Source: Echria macrotheca
Lineage: Eukaryota; Ascomycota; Sordariomycetes; Sordariales; Schizotheciaceae
Assembly (NCBI GenBank): GCA_030411725.1
Contig: MU839832.1
Span: 1,426,001 to 1,490,000, forward strand
Length of the DNA stretch: 64,000 nt
Direction: 5' to 3'
A program made the position numbers and the translations under genes. The notes below the pieces were generated by a model. The model worked only from the letters and a program-made list of their open reading frames with translations. It did not search any database and had not been told where the DNA came from. Shown here in pieces: positions 22,998 to 33,619 of the stretch. How positions within the stretch are numbered: position 1 is the stretch's first letter; every line of letters starts with the position of its first letter.

Positions 22998-23739
22998 AGG
23001 TTTGCATCGAAGAATTAAGGTCTGGTCATGTATGGTGGGTGTCCTCAAAAGCAAACGGGTGTTCTCCAAGGCAATGCGGCCCTCTTGGCGGACCGCGCAG
23101 AAATGGTGAGAAGGCGTTCCTTCCTTGCCTTGCAATGAACAATTCGATTGGGTGAGATGTCAGATGGTCCGCCCAACTCCAGAACCCCTCTTTGCCTTAC
23201 CAGGCGGCCAGAAAACACCTCTATCTGCTCGAGGTTGGTTCGCGAACCAGGTCGCCCGCGTGAGCTCAGATTAGAAGGGCAAATACAAAGCCTTTCAGTG
23301 GTTTTCCTTTCACAGACAAGTGCGGTCAGGTCTTCCCACCTGTCCATCTTCACCTTCGCCGTGCTGCATCCATCACATCTCAACCTCTTGTCCATCTGGT
23401 TCATGCTCGTTCATTCGAAGTGTGATCATAACAGACAACTCTCATTCCGACAATCCCTGCCTCTTCTCTCCTCCCAGTCCATCGCGAGGCGACCCCGCGG
23501 CACGCTGTCTCCAGAAGCACTGAGCAGCGGCATTACCGGCCACGCGGGCTGTCGATACTGCTTGCCAAAACCAAAACAAAAAGTAGTATCCCATTGTTCT
23601 TCAATGCGTGCGATAGTCGACTGACCCACGTCGTAGCTGCGTCAAAATGGTGACGAGGGTCACGAGGCCGGGCGACGCCGACTGGCGCTCCAGGCGATTC
23701 GAGCGTAATCGTCCATTGAGAACCACCAGGTCTCCGATA
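22998..23739. other. Divergent upstream region
   Basis: Contains overlapping open frames (for example 23045-23404 on the minus strand with a few Cys residues) that I could not connect to a credible exon. Taken as the promoter of both flanking genes. Confidence 0.35.
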
Positions 23740-25386
23740 GTTATCCACTCGCTCAATCCCGCAGCTCGCCCCCCGAGAAGAAGGCGACTCAGACCAAGCG
23801 ACTGTGCAGTGGCTAAAGCAGCCAGAGACACGCCCAATCAGCCAGGAACAGCTCGTCAAGGAAGTAAAAGGCATCTACGCAGGCCTGGTAATGGTCGAGA
23901 ACAAGTGCATCGAGGTGGACAGCGCCCAGCAAACCCAACAAGACACTCAAGACCCCAAGCTCAGCAACGAACAATGGCAGGCCCTGATCGCCCTGCACCG
24001 CACCCTCCTGCACGAGCACCACGATTTCTTTCTTGGATCCCAACATCCATCAACCAGCCCCACCCTGCGCAGGCTGGCCTCCAAATATGCCATGCCAGCC
24101 AGGATGTGGAGGCACGGCATCCACTCTTTCCTCGAGTTACTTCGACACCGCCTACCTGCAGACCAGACATGAAGCACATGCTCACCTTCATAAACCTTGC
24201 GTACTCAATGATGGCCCTACTTCACGAGACCGTCCCAGCTTTTGAGGACAGGTGGATAGAGTGCCTGGGTGATCTCGGCAGATACCGGATGGCGATTGAG
24301 GATGACGATATCCGAGATCGTAAAGTGTGGACGGCTGTGTGCAGGGGGTGGTACGGCAAAGCTTCCGACATGGCACCAACTATCGGCCGGCTCTACCACC
24401 ACTTGCTCTACCACCACTTAGCCATTCTCGCCCTCCCCGACCCTCTCCAACAGCTTTATTGCTATCCCAACCGCGTGGAACCATGCCTCGCCTATTCTGA
24501 GTTGCTCTTGACGACGCCCATCCTGCCAGAAGAAGACTACGCTATGGGGAGTTTTGCTTGGACCGAGAGATACTTGGCTGAGAGTAGTGTCTTTGACGCC
24601 AACTGCGACGAGACTGTTTTCAGTTTGGTGGTCCCGGTTAGAATTGGGGCCCCCATGCATTGCTTCTCGAAACGAGTCGTCCACAGAAGCGGGTTCGGCA
24701 GCCTGGCACGAATCCTGCGATCGAGCGCCTTCCACAAACTTATACGAGCTTGGATACCCTTCGCCCTGCTCTCCCTCGCTCACGCCCGTTTAGACCCATG
24801 GAGAACACACAAGGTCATTGGCATGGGTGTGTCGGCCGTGTCGACCCTCGGAACAAGCCTCGCCTCGATGCAAGTCGACCACGTCGCCGGGGAAGAGGGT
24901 AAGATGGCCAAGATGACCTTGCGCATCATCTGCTCAGTATCGCTCATGATTCTTGCAGGGGGATATATAACCTGTTTCTTACATAATGGCCGTAAGGCCC
25001 GCCCCTTCCTCAAGGGCTTCTTCAGCGTTGCTCTCGCCTGCGTTATCTTCGTCGGCCTCTTCCTCGGCTCGTCCACAGCGGCCCCCACCGACGAATTTGC
25101 CATCCTCGACAGGATCAATGTCACTGGCCTGATGAGCGTCCTCGCCGGGATCTTTAACGCGGAATCTCGGTTATTTGAGTCGTTCTGTGGCGAGCAGGGT
25201 TCTGCCAACGATGGCGACCATGATGATGACGGCGACGACAATGATGTCGCTTTTCAGGAGAGTCGAATCGGACTCACCAGGTCCACAAGTAGCTTTGGAA
25301 GGACGCAGTCGGGCATCCACAGAGAGTCGTACGCCAGCCCCTACCAGAACCAACCGGGGTCTTCGTTCTCCGCAGGAGGGCTGTAA
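23740..25386 (+). pseudogene. EST1-type DNA/RNA-binding-domain gene, frame-disrupted
   Basis: From about 23740 to 24165 one frame encodes a classic fungal EST1-like segment (KGIYAGLVMVENKCIEVD, WQALIALHRTLLHEHHDFF, LRRLASKYAMPARMWRHGI). The homology then jumps to another frame at about 24165. It continues as MLTFINLAYSMMALLHE, FEDRWIECLGDLGRYRMAIE and RLYHHLAILA, and that second frame stays open to 25386. No GT donor lies near the jump, so an intron does not repair it. A 15-bp duplication near 24397-24426 gives a doubled LYHH unit. The rest of the second frame (about 320 residues) has two or three hydrophobic segments near its end and a DGDHDDDGDD patch. Either this is a pseudogene, or a sequencing indel hides a real gene, or a shorter protein starts at 24170. 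Confidence 0.6.
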
Positions 25387-26105
25387 AGTCCCCTTGCCGA
25401 CCTACGCTGAGTTTGGACCACACGACGGTTTTTTTTTCCACGAGCGGACACCCCTAGACCGGTGCTTTTGGCAATTGGATTTATGAATGGACCGCGACAA
25501 GATACCCGCATGTGCTCTTCCCAGCATCAAAAGGACACCGCCTTTAACACGTTTTGGATACCAAATATTCTACCTTACGTTTATACTGCTCTGGTATCCA
25601 TTTGCACGAGCATCACGACTTCTTCCTGGCATCACACCATCGCTGGCCACTCGCCGAGTCAACGCCACGGTGGCAGCCAGCGGACAGAGGGTCCCAAGTG
25701 CCTCGCGCTAGAATAATACGTTATACGTTACCACGTCCTGGACGTGACCTACTCACGCTTTTACGCTTTGAACGCAACCTACGTTTTCCACTTTTGTAAC
25801 CGAAACGCAACGGGAGTGACCAGCGACCTGTTGGCGCTGTGTTTGCTGGCAACGAAGATGTTGTATCCGTGGCCCATAGCAAAGCAGCTGAGCTGTGCAT
25901 CGCTTTTGGCGAGATCCCATGTTGGTCTCGACAAACAAGTGGCTTCCTAGTGTTTCGGACATGACAAGGAGATCCGGGGCGGGAATCTGTATGAGATATG
26001 GTCTGAACATAGACAAAAACATTCCAAGAGGCACGCCTAGACGCTGCACATTCTCGTAAAAATGTTGCTCTCAAACTCGTGTAGCTACCCCTTGACATTC
26101 CGAGG
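25387..26105. other. Intergenic, mostly decayed sequence
   Basis: No intact gene. It includes a short EST1-like remnant, listed separately. Confidence 0.4.
25596..25650 (+). pseudogene. Short decayed EST1-like fragment
   Basis: Encodes LHEHHDFFLASHHR, which matches the LHEHHDFFLGSQHP segment of the EST1-like gene about 1.6 kb upstream, at nucleotide level too (near 24006-24050). Similarity fades on both sides. It is a remnant of a second copy or of a partial duplication. Confidence 0.5.
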
Positions 26106-27195
26106 TCAACGACCCGGCCTCTTTGGCCTGCTAAACGCCTTCTTCTCCTCCACCCGGGGATGCAACTCGTCCAGCACGCCCGCCTCGGTGATCTCGTCCG
26201 TCTCCTCAACCTCGAACTTCTTGTCGACCGTCAGCCCCTCCCTGGCGGCGATCTCGAGCACGGCGCGCTTCATGAGCGGGTACATCATGCGGAACTTGAT
26301 GGCCTTGGCGCCGGGCGTGACGGGACATGTGTAGAAGAAGAGCACGGGGCTCGACTCGGCGCCGGCGTGCGTGTGCGTGTAGCGGAAGAAGGTGAAGCGC
26401 GGCTCCGTCGGGGAGATTGTCTGGACGAGCTCGGAGATGGAGGAGGGGGATGCGGAGGAGGGGACGAGTTCGACGGTTTCGGTTTGGGGGTTTATTTTCT
26501 GAAAGAAAGTAAGTCAGTTGTCGTCCATGGGAATGATAGCTACCCAGTGAGCGGATCGGGTAGGATGGGTTTCTTGCACATACCAGCATGACCAATCCCC
26601 TTCCCCCGCCGGATGCCAGCTCCTTTATCTCGGCGAGCGCATCCTCCCCAACGGGCATGGCCAGGCGGCTGCTGAGATGGATCTCCTTGGCGCCCGTGCC
26701 GGCGCCGGCCTCCTGCTCGGCCCGCTTGACCTCGCCGAGGCTGCGCTCCTCCTCCGTCAGCGGGGCATCGAGCGCGGCGTGCGCGTCGTGCTTCTCGAAG
26801 CCGGCGGAGCTCAGCTCGGCCGCGGTGGTGGCGAAGATGGTCTCCCGGAAGTGCTCGCTGCCGAGCTCGCGGACCAGCGTCAGGCGCGTCGCGGCGAAGA
26901 GCATCTTCTGCCGCACGGGCGCCGTGTCGGGCACGTAGGTGACGGCGACGAGGGCGGGCGCCGAGGCGTAGCGGCGCAGGATGATGTAGAGGGCCTCATT
27001 GGGCTTTATGCGCGGCGTGAGGAGGGCGTCGACGTTGGATGCGAATGAAGAGGACGAGGATGGCGGGGTCAGGAGGCCGAGGGGCTGCAGCTGTTCGTTG
27101 GCTATGGTCGCGAGGAGGCCAAAGTGCTCGTCGGTGCTGAGGAGGGCGGTGAATTGGGAGACCAGCTCCTGCGAGGCCGTGATTCCTGACTGCAT
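26106..27195 (-). CDS. TWF1: Twinfilin (two ADF-homology domains)
   Basis: Exons 27195-26584 and 26498-26106 (85-nt intron) give 334 residues, the usual fungal twinfilin length. The first ADF-H domain spans about residues 1-135 (MQSGITASQEL start, then PNEALYIILRRY and APVRQKMLFAATR). A linker with EEERSLGEVKRAE leads to the second ADF-H domain (about 175-310), which has ARFTFFRY-like and FYTCPVTPGAKAIKFRMMY motifs. The basic tail (EEKKAFSRPKRPGR) is characteristic. Twinfilin sequesters ADP-actin monomers and caps filament barbed ends at cortical actin patches. The gene symbol is by family. It is divergent from the secreted-protein gene across about 1.2 kb. Confidence 0.93.
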
Positions 27196-28364
27196 TTTTT
27201 GGTGGTGTTAGAGGGATGTTTGAGCAGCTTTCAGCCGACGAGCGACGTTGGGTGTTGAAATGGTGCCTGGCCTTGCCTTGGGGTCGCGGGGTAATGACCC
27301 GCCATGTCTCCGCATGTCTCCGAATATGTGGTCTGTGCGTTTCTCCAACGCCAAGACTTTGTCTCCTGAACCCCTTTTCGGATGGTCAACATACACAGTA
27401 GGTTGTCTTTCGAACATGTGCCCTGATGTTTTGCTGCTGTTGGCTGTGGGCACTAAACACCAGTTACCTCGATTAGAACATCGTAGACATCATATCCAGA
27501 GTCCGAAGTATCAACCCTAGGCTGTACTCCGTAAAGTGCCGGGGAGCGCATGTTGCCAGGTTGCCAGGCAACCGGGGAGTACCAGCATTGTCACGTAGTG
27601 GTGTAAGCCTTTGGATAAGCGTTCTCTATTCACTTGAAGATGCTAAGCTACTCTAGAGAGAAAAGAGAAAAGAAACAAAGCCCTGTGTTGGGAATCCATT
27701 GTGCGATAACCGATAAGAGATAAGATCGGATTGCGATAAGAGATTAGATCAAATGCCGACAAGAGATAAGATCAGATCCGACAAGAGATAAGATCAGATG
27801 CCGGCAAGAGATAACGACACTGCATCACTTCACAAGCAGCTAGTTTTGTTGCACATGCTCAACTGCACTCCGTAAGTGCACATGCCTTGATGGACTAGGT
27901 CTAATGACGTCAATGGCTGCTCGCACAAGCACCTAGAGTTGAGCCCTGACCGGAAATAAAGACTCCTACTTGCTAACCTAAACAGCCGAAATGGACTGCC
28001 CGAATAATAACGCGGGGATGCCAGCTAGCTTTGACTCGTAGCCAAACGTATCCTCCATTCTTCTTCAGAAGATCCTCCTCGACCGTTGCCGGCATTTTGC
28101 GCGCCTCTCGTGGTAAGAGAAATACTTCCCCACTAACTGGTTCGGCAACACAAGATCGGGGATGAAGAGAAGGGCTTGGAAGCGGCCTCGATAGGAGAAG
28201 AACCCAAGTTCCTGCATGTGAGATGTTCGGTACATGACTGCCGATAGTTTATCCTATATTTAGAGAACCGGTTTGTTGGTTTCTGGTATATTTCCCCATA
28301 TTTCCCTATATTTGTCGCTTCTTCCGGACTGGGTATATATCCGACGCCACTAGGGCTTAGAACC
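27196..28364. other. Divergent intergenic region
   Basis: About 1.2 kb between twinfilin and the secreted protein. No gene seen. Contains the GATA-rich tandem repeat listed next. Confidence 0.45.
27704..27815. repeat. Tandem GATAAGA-rich repeat cluster
   Basis: Degenerate units of about 20-26 nt built on AGAGATAAGATCAGATGCC are repeated about four times. They give seven GATAA words plus one GATTA in about 110 bp. GATAA is the core of fungal GATA-factor sites (the AreA/NIT2 family), so the tract could be regulatory for the divergent neighbours; that is inference. Confidence 0.75.
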
Positions 28365-29261
28365 ATGAAGCCTCTTCGCCGTAGCAACCTTCTCTCAATT
28401 CTTCTACTACTACGGACTATGCTGCACCGCATCAATCTACTACTCGCGCTAGCCAGCACGGCCTCGGCCGTATGCAATGAGAGTACTCTACGGCTAGCCA
28501 CGGACCGCTATGTAGCTTCCCAGACCACCGGTAGCCTGCAGTGGCTCGGTGACGAGCTGAGCAATGGCACGACGTACCTAGAGAACGGCAAGGCCGTCGC
28601 TCTCGCTTCAAATCAGACGGCCTTCTCACTACCGCTGCGGGTGGACTACCGCCAGACTATTTTTGATACAACCCAATGCGCCTCGTTCACCAGCCTAGTC
28701 GACTCCGACGCCGTCGCGCCGCGCGTCATCGGAGCGCAACTCTGGCTAGTCGACGACAAAGTCACTAAAATCGACCGCATCGTCACTACGCCCGGGGACT
28801 GGCTCTTCAACGCAACCGGAACACTGTACTACTCCCTGCGCGAGGACTGGGGCGTGATTCCGCCGGAGAAGCGCGACTCGCGTGCGACCATCAAAGCGGC
28901 AGCCGATGCCTACTTCGACGTGTTCAAGAATGCGTCGGTCCCAGTGCCGTGGGGCACGCCATGCGCGCGACTAGAGGGCGGTGCGTACACGGGCCGCGGG
29001 CTGCCGACCGACTCGTGCAACGTGGGCGTGATCCAGTCGTTCGACATGCCCAACAGACGATATGTCATTGACGAAACTGTCGGCGCTGTGAGCGTGTTTG
29101 TCGAGTTTGGCAGCATCGGGAACGCGCCTGACAGCCACCTATTTCGGGTCGAAGGGGGGAGGCTGCGGTTCATCCACACTATGACGTACTGCGAGAAGAA
29201 ACCGAACTGCGGCTTCAGCTTTTCTCGGCCGGGGGCGGGGGGTGCAGGTATTGCGAGCTAG
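28365..29261 (+). CDS. Secreted DUF8021-like protein
   Basis: Single exon, 298 residues from 28365 (AACCATGAAG context). A second ATG at 28419 would give a protein starting directly at a clean signal peptide (MLHRINLLLALASTASA). The mature part has several N-glycosylation sequons (NES, NGT, NQT, NAT, NAS) and six or more Cys, so it is an extracellular glycoprotein. The block from PGDWLFNATGTLYYSLREDW through YFDVFKNASVPVPWGTPCARLEGGAYTG resembles the fungal DUF8021 family, a SnoaL-like fold of unknown activity. That name is from memory. No catalytic residues can be assigned. Confidence 0.8.
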   Translation: MKPLRRSNLLSILLLLRTMLHRINLLLALASTASAVCNESTLRLATDRYVASQTTGSLQWLGDELSNGTTYLENGKAVALASNQTAFSLPLRVDYRQTIFDTTQCASFTSLVDSDAVAPRVIGAQLWLVDDKVTKIDRIVTTPGDWLFNATGTLYYSLREDWGVIPPEKRDSRATIKAAADAYFDVFKNASVPVPWGTPCARLEGGAYTGRGLPTDSCNVGVIQSFDMPNRRYVIDETVGAVSVFVEFGSIGNAPDSHLFRVEGGRLRFIHTMTYCEKKPNCGFSFSRPGAGGAGIAS

Positions 29262-29961
29262 ATAGATGCTATCTCTGGGAGGCCCTAGCTGGCTCACTGA
29301 GTCAACGGTTGGTGCTATTCATGGCAAAGCGAGTTCGAAATCGGACAGTACGTAAGTAGGTAGCGTTCGACACCGCGAGTCCACATACAACTCGGACCAA
29401 GGTACTGCAGAAAGTAGGTACATAGATATTCAAGATGGCCTCTCCCTTTCCTCTGATAATCATATGCATCGACACATGCACGCCACAAGTGACAATCGCC
29501 GTCGAAAACAATGTCTGGGCCGCATGGAAGGCATGGAACGCCCACGGAACCCACTGACCATGTGTTTGTCGGTGGGCCTTTTTTTCTTTTTTTGGTGTAT
29601 GCTAGCCTGCGCTCCATCTTCTGCCCGCAGTCGAAAGTCCCAACACTAGCTTCCGCATGCTTTCTGGTGGCTTCTGCATGAACCACTCGACCGAGGAATA
29701 TAAATTGCTGGCTCTCCCCATCTCTTGTTTCCTTTCCTTCATCATCCACAACTCGTTCACCCCAGGCAAACCACATTGTCATCGCCCACCAGATCACATC
29801 CCCACCACGCAAGCCTCATCCCTCACTGTCACCTGCGCCGAGGACCATCTCCAAACCAGGCAAACCACATTGCCATCGCCCGCCAGATCACATCCTCCCC
29901 ATACACCTCGCCTCGCAAGCCCTCATTCCTCACGCACGCCAAAGACTATCTCCACGCCAAA
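29262..29961. other. Intergenic / F-box gene promoter and 5' UTR
   Basis: No separate gene. The frame of the F-box protein is open up to 29725 without an ATG, so this part is untranslated. It contains a duplicated 40-bp segment. Confidence 0.45.
29762..29895. repeat. Direct repeat of about 40 bp, copies about 94 bp apart
   Basis: Copies at 29762-29801 and 29856-29895 share CCAGGCAAACCACATTG and then CATCGCCC-CCAGATCACATCC, with two mismatches. They lie in the probable 5' UTR of the F-box gene and look like a local segmental duplication. Confidence 0.8.
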
Positions 29962-31272
29962 ATGCGTCCCATCCCGGCTGAGATTGCTTTCATGATTCTC
30001 GGGAACCTTTCACCGGCCGATCTGCGGAATGTTCGTCTCGTGGCTCGCTGGATCGGGAGCGTCGCCGATTACCTCTACATCGGCAACCGGCTTTCCTTTG
30101 GCCCCCATGATTTCAACATGGTTGACAGCCTGCTGGCGCGAAACACAGCCTATGCCGTCAGAACGTTTTGTCTCAACTACGTTATCGACTGTTGGCCTTC
30201 GGATTGGACCTCCCCCAAAGATCTGGACGATTTCAAGTGGACGATCACGGCCCAAATCAGGGAGACTCTGAGTCGAACTGGCCGCCCACTTCCCCCAGGT
30301 CTGCTAGACACAGACGGGCTCCTGGCGGACGACATTGTGGCCGCAGCTCATCGTTGTTACCTCGAGAGCGCCAAGGCGCAGAAGGAGGCGCTGGCCAACC
30401 CGCAGGAGGAAATCGACTTTTTGAAGCGCACCGTCTCGGTCTTGCCCAGGGTTACCGAGCTCGTACTGTCTGGCTCTGGTGTGCTGCGCCAGGTGTACCG
30501 GTTCTGTGGCGTCCGATCTGACCGTCCGGCCAGAGACATACTCGCTTACTTGTTCCGTCATACATCCATCACTACAGACTTCACTGTGCTCCCGGGCCGC
30601 CATCTCAGAGCCCTATTGCAGGCCGTTCAGGCCGCCGACACCAAATTGAAGAGAATCGAGGCTGGCGTCGTGCACATGAGCATCCTCGACGAGACACAAT
30701 TCGGCCTTCACAGCATCAGCCCCAATCTCTGGGGAAATGTCGAGACCTTCAAGCTCGTCCTGGGCCTGTCCGCCGACGAAGTCCACAGCGGACAAGTCTG
30801 GGTCAACAACGGCGTCCTCTGCCAGGTCCTGAGCCACATGCCGAAGCTCGTCCACCTGGCCATCACGCACGAAAATAACGAGCTGGGTCTGTGGTGCAAG
30901 TGCTCCGAGCACCATCGCAACCCGCACCTCCTCACCCTCGATGGTGTCATTCCTCGCGGCCACGTCTGGCCATCGCTCAAGCACCTCGAACTGTCACACC
31001 TCTCGGCCGAGCAGCGCGACATCGGCCACCTGCTGCTACGACACAAGGACACGCTCGACTCATTCACTTTGACCGACATCAGGTCGTCATCGCTATCGAC
31101 ACAGCGGCACATCCTCGAGCCGCTTCTCCTCAGAGCGTTCAAGGAACGGCTCCACACAGAGGTCAAGGTTGACTGGCGACACCGACTCGAATACCAGTTC
31201 AGGGCTTGGGGCTTTCCGCACCCACCGGTGGTGCAAGACCCCCGATATGCCATCAAGGTAGTACGGGTCTAG
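29962..31272 (+). CDS. F-box-like protein
   Basis: Single exon, 436 residues, starting at the first ATG. The N-terminus (MRPIPAEIAFMILGNLSPADLRNVRLVARWIGS, written here only as a pattern of P-x-E-x-x-x-x-I-L-x-x-L then D-L-R-x-x-R-L-V) fits an F-box over residues 1-45. F-box proteins tether substrates to SCF ubiquitin ligases. The rest has Leu-rich segments such as LPRVTELVLSGSG, MPKLVHLAITHEN and WPSLKHLELSHLS, suggesting degenerate LRR-like substrate-binding repeats of the kind found in fungal F-box families. No specific target can be inferred. Confidence 0.78.
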   Translation: MRPIPAEIAFMILGNLSPADLRNVRLVARWIGSVADYLYIGNRLSFGPHDFNMVDSLLARNTAYAVRTFCLNYVIDCWPSDWTSPKDLDDFKWTITAQIRETLSRTGRPLPPGLLDTDGLLADDIVAAAHRCYLESAKAQKEALANPQEEIDFLKRTVSVLPRVTELVLSGSGVLRQVYRFCGVRSDRPARDILAYLFRHTSITTDFTVLPGRHLRALLQAVQAADTKLKRIEAGVVHMSILDETQFGLHSISPNLWGNVETFKLVLGLSADEVHSGQVWVNNGVLCQVLSHMPKLVHLAITHENNELGLWCKCSEHHRNPHLLTLDGVIPRGHVWPSLKHLELSHLSAEQRDIGHLLLRHKDTLDSFTLTDIRSSSLSTQRHILEPLLLRAFKERLHTEVKVDWRHRLEYQFRAWGFPHPPVVQDPRYAIKVVRV

Positions 31273-31368
31273 AACCGGGGATGGACACTGCTGGAATCTG
31301 TACGTGCTGTTCCAGCCGCTCTTGGGTGGCATCGATAGGCCACGGGTTCTGATTCTGTCTGCGGTATT

Positions 31369-31500
31369 TATCAAATTGTCACACTCAGGGAGGAGGGTTA
31401 TGGTTTTGCACTGCTTCATTTACCAAATTGTCACACTCGGAAGACAGGGTTCTCATTTGCACAGCTGTAGTATCAAATTGTCACACTCAGGACATAGACA
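31369..31500. repeat. Minisatellite with about 50-bp period
   Basis: The core TATCAAATTGTCACACTC occurs at about 31369, 31421 (one mismatch) and 31471. Each copy is followed by a related spacer (AGG...TTTTGCACTGC-like). Weaker copies with ATTGTC-GACT continue to about 31620. It is about 100 bp beyond the F-box stop codon. Confidence 0.8.
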
Positions 31501-31841
31501 GAGTCTTGATTTTGTACTAATCAGATAGAGATTGTCAGACTAGCAGGCAGGGCGTGTTAGGAAGTTTGCTTTGTATCTCATTCTGTAAAACAGAATGTAG
31601 TCAGTATTGTCGGACTCATGTTTGCAAGTGTTGGATACCTAGCTTGGATAAGCAGAATCACAACCCGGAAGGCATTCTCTCTTCATCTGACACCAGTGCT
31701 TGACGTAGAAAAGTACGGACTAAGGTAGGTTAAATGGTTTTATGGCGCGGCGAGTGACTAGAAACAAACGGACAAACAGGGCGACGATGTAAGACGCACA
31801 CACAGCTTTCCATCCCCCACTCCCACCTATACTACGAATAG

Positions 31842-31996
31842 CCAAAAAAAAACAAGAAAAAACAGCCCCGACGGGGAAAGAACAGGAAAAAAGAACAGAG
31901 CGAGAGAAAAAAGGCAGAGCAAAAAAGGCAGAGCAAAAAAGGAGGGAAAAAAAGAGAGACAAAAAAAGAGAGAAAAAAAGGGGGCAAAACAAAGCT
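31842..31996. repeat. Purine-rich (A/G) low-complexity tract
   Basis: About 150 bp of nearly pure A and G on the plus strand, including AAAAAAGGCAGAGC in tandem. It is immediately downstream of the stop codon of the minus-strand gene, so the transcript would have a U/C-rich 3' end. Confidence 0.8.
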
Positions 31997-32010
31997 GGAA
32001 GAAAAGAAAA

Positions 32011-33619
32011 TCACACAGCAGCCCCGCTAATCCTCGTAATCGTCGTCCCCAAAACAACCGGCACCCTATTATGATGCGCCAACAACACAACCGTATTATT
32101 CTCCTTATGCGTCCTAACATTCGCCCACGACTCAAACGTCGACTCGGAACTCCCATCGCTGGTGCCATACAAACTCCCCAGGATACTCAAACTCCCGCCC
32201 GCCTCCTTCGCGGAACTAATCGCGCCCACCACTGCGTCGTATGCACTCTTCTCCAGCGTAAACGTCGTCTCGACGCCATACCCCACCACCACAGAGGTGA
32301 TCTGATCTCTGACATCGTCGGCCACCGATTTTGGTGCTGACGCGACGAGGGAAGGCCACGTCCGCAGCGGATTGCCGGGGAGCCATTGGCCTGTTGAGAG
32401 AGGAAAGGTGCCGATGCCCCATGCGCTGACTGTAATCCCCGAGCGGAACGAGGTCTCGTTGATGGACACGACAGAAGTCGACCAGGTTTTTGTGGATTTG
32501 TTTTGGGTCTTCCAGAAGATCCAACCCGATGAGCCGGTCGACTGCGTCGCGCTGCCCCAGTTGAAGCGGGACCAGTTGTCGCGCGTGATGTCGATGGTGA
32601 GGGATGAGTAGGAGGATTTGCCCTGGTCGTAGCGCCGGCGGTCGGAGGGGTATTCCGGGGGAAATGTGGAGATCCAGTTTTGGGCTACGCGGTTGAAGTT
32701 GCCGCCTAGGTTCCAGGCTGGTGCGTAGGAGGTGGCTTGGTTGTTGGTGCGGGTTGTGTTGGCGGAGACGAGTTGGACTATGGCTTCTTCGGCGGCGAGG
32801 ACGGGCATGTTGAAGTCTGTTTTTTGGGGGGTTCCAGGTTAGCAACCATGTTGGACTTTTTTTTTTTTTGAGGGGGGTGGGGGGTGTTAAGGGCCACAGG
32901 ACATACTCGGATAGCTCGTGTTTTGCGTCGCGCCCTTGGCGAGGGCTTCGCGCCACTGCACGAGCCGGGCGTACTGGGCGCCGCCGGCGATCACGCTCTC
33001 GAGCTCCATGCGCACCTGGCCGAGGGTCGTGAGCGTCTTCTGGTCGTCGGCGATCTCGGGGTAGAAGGCCTCGGCGTACTCAGCCTGCGTGACGGGCTTG
33101 CCGGTGAAGGGGTCGACGCCGTTGGGGCAGTCCTGTACGTACTTAGTAAGAGTCGCCTCGGAAAGAGAAGAGAAGGGAGACACACCTTGTAGTAATCCTC
33201 CTCCGCCTTGGCCTTTTCCTCGCGGATCTTGACCCGCAAATCAGCCATCTTCTTGGCCGTCGCGTCGATCTGGGCTTGGACGGAAGCGTCGTGCGGGACC
33301 GGGATCACGACGTTGTCCATGTAGATCCCGTACGCCGTGTCGTAGTCCTGGCCTGAGTCTGTGAAGACGGCCTGAGTGGGATTCGGCACCGTCGAGGCGA
33401 ACTTGTACACATTCCAGTTTTGGTAGAGCGAGTTGACGTAACTGTGTTGCTGTTAGTAGTGGTGACGATGACTGGAGAGAAAGCTTACGGAACGACGGGA
33501 ATCGAAAATGCGTTCTGCTTGTTCACGGCGAAACGCTGGGCGCTGCTGAGACCCAGGCCGGCCGGAGCAGCGAGGGTGGCGATCGCCGCGGCGTACGCGG
33601 CCCAGATTGCGGTGGCCAT
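32011..33619 (-). CDS. Predicted four-exon gene, product unrecognised
   Basis: Exons 33619-33489, 33441-33186, 33132-32907 and 32816-32011 give 472 residues with consistent phase at every junction. The first 20-25 residues are Ala-rich and hydrophobic (AIWAAYAAAIATLAAPAG), possibly membrane-associating. A charged helical segment follows (about 90-130, KMADLRVKIREEKAKAEEDYYK), then a Trp/Ser/Thr-rich second half (WNLGGNFN, WSRFNWGS, WIFWKTQNK). The end looks beta-rich: VVVGYGVETTFTLE, then VLLAHHNRVPVVLG. I do not recognise the family. Helix-then-sandwich architecture is reminiscent of some lectin- or pore-type proteins, but I make no such claim. Confidence 0.7.

Larger units (their letters stand above)
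31273..32010. other. Intergenic with satellite-like and purine-rich DNA
   Basis: Convergent 3' ends of the F-box gene and the following minus-strand gene. No gene seen; the repeats are listed separately. Confidence 0.5.

Noticed and set aside
32011..33619. Pore-forming or lectin-like toxin assignment
   Set aside because: The composition is suggestive only; I see no motif of a known toxin family and do not assign one.
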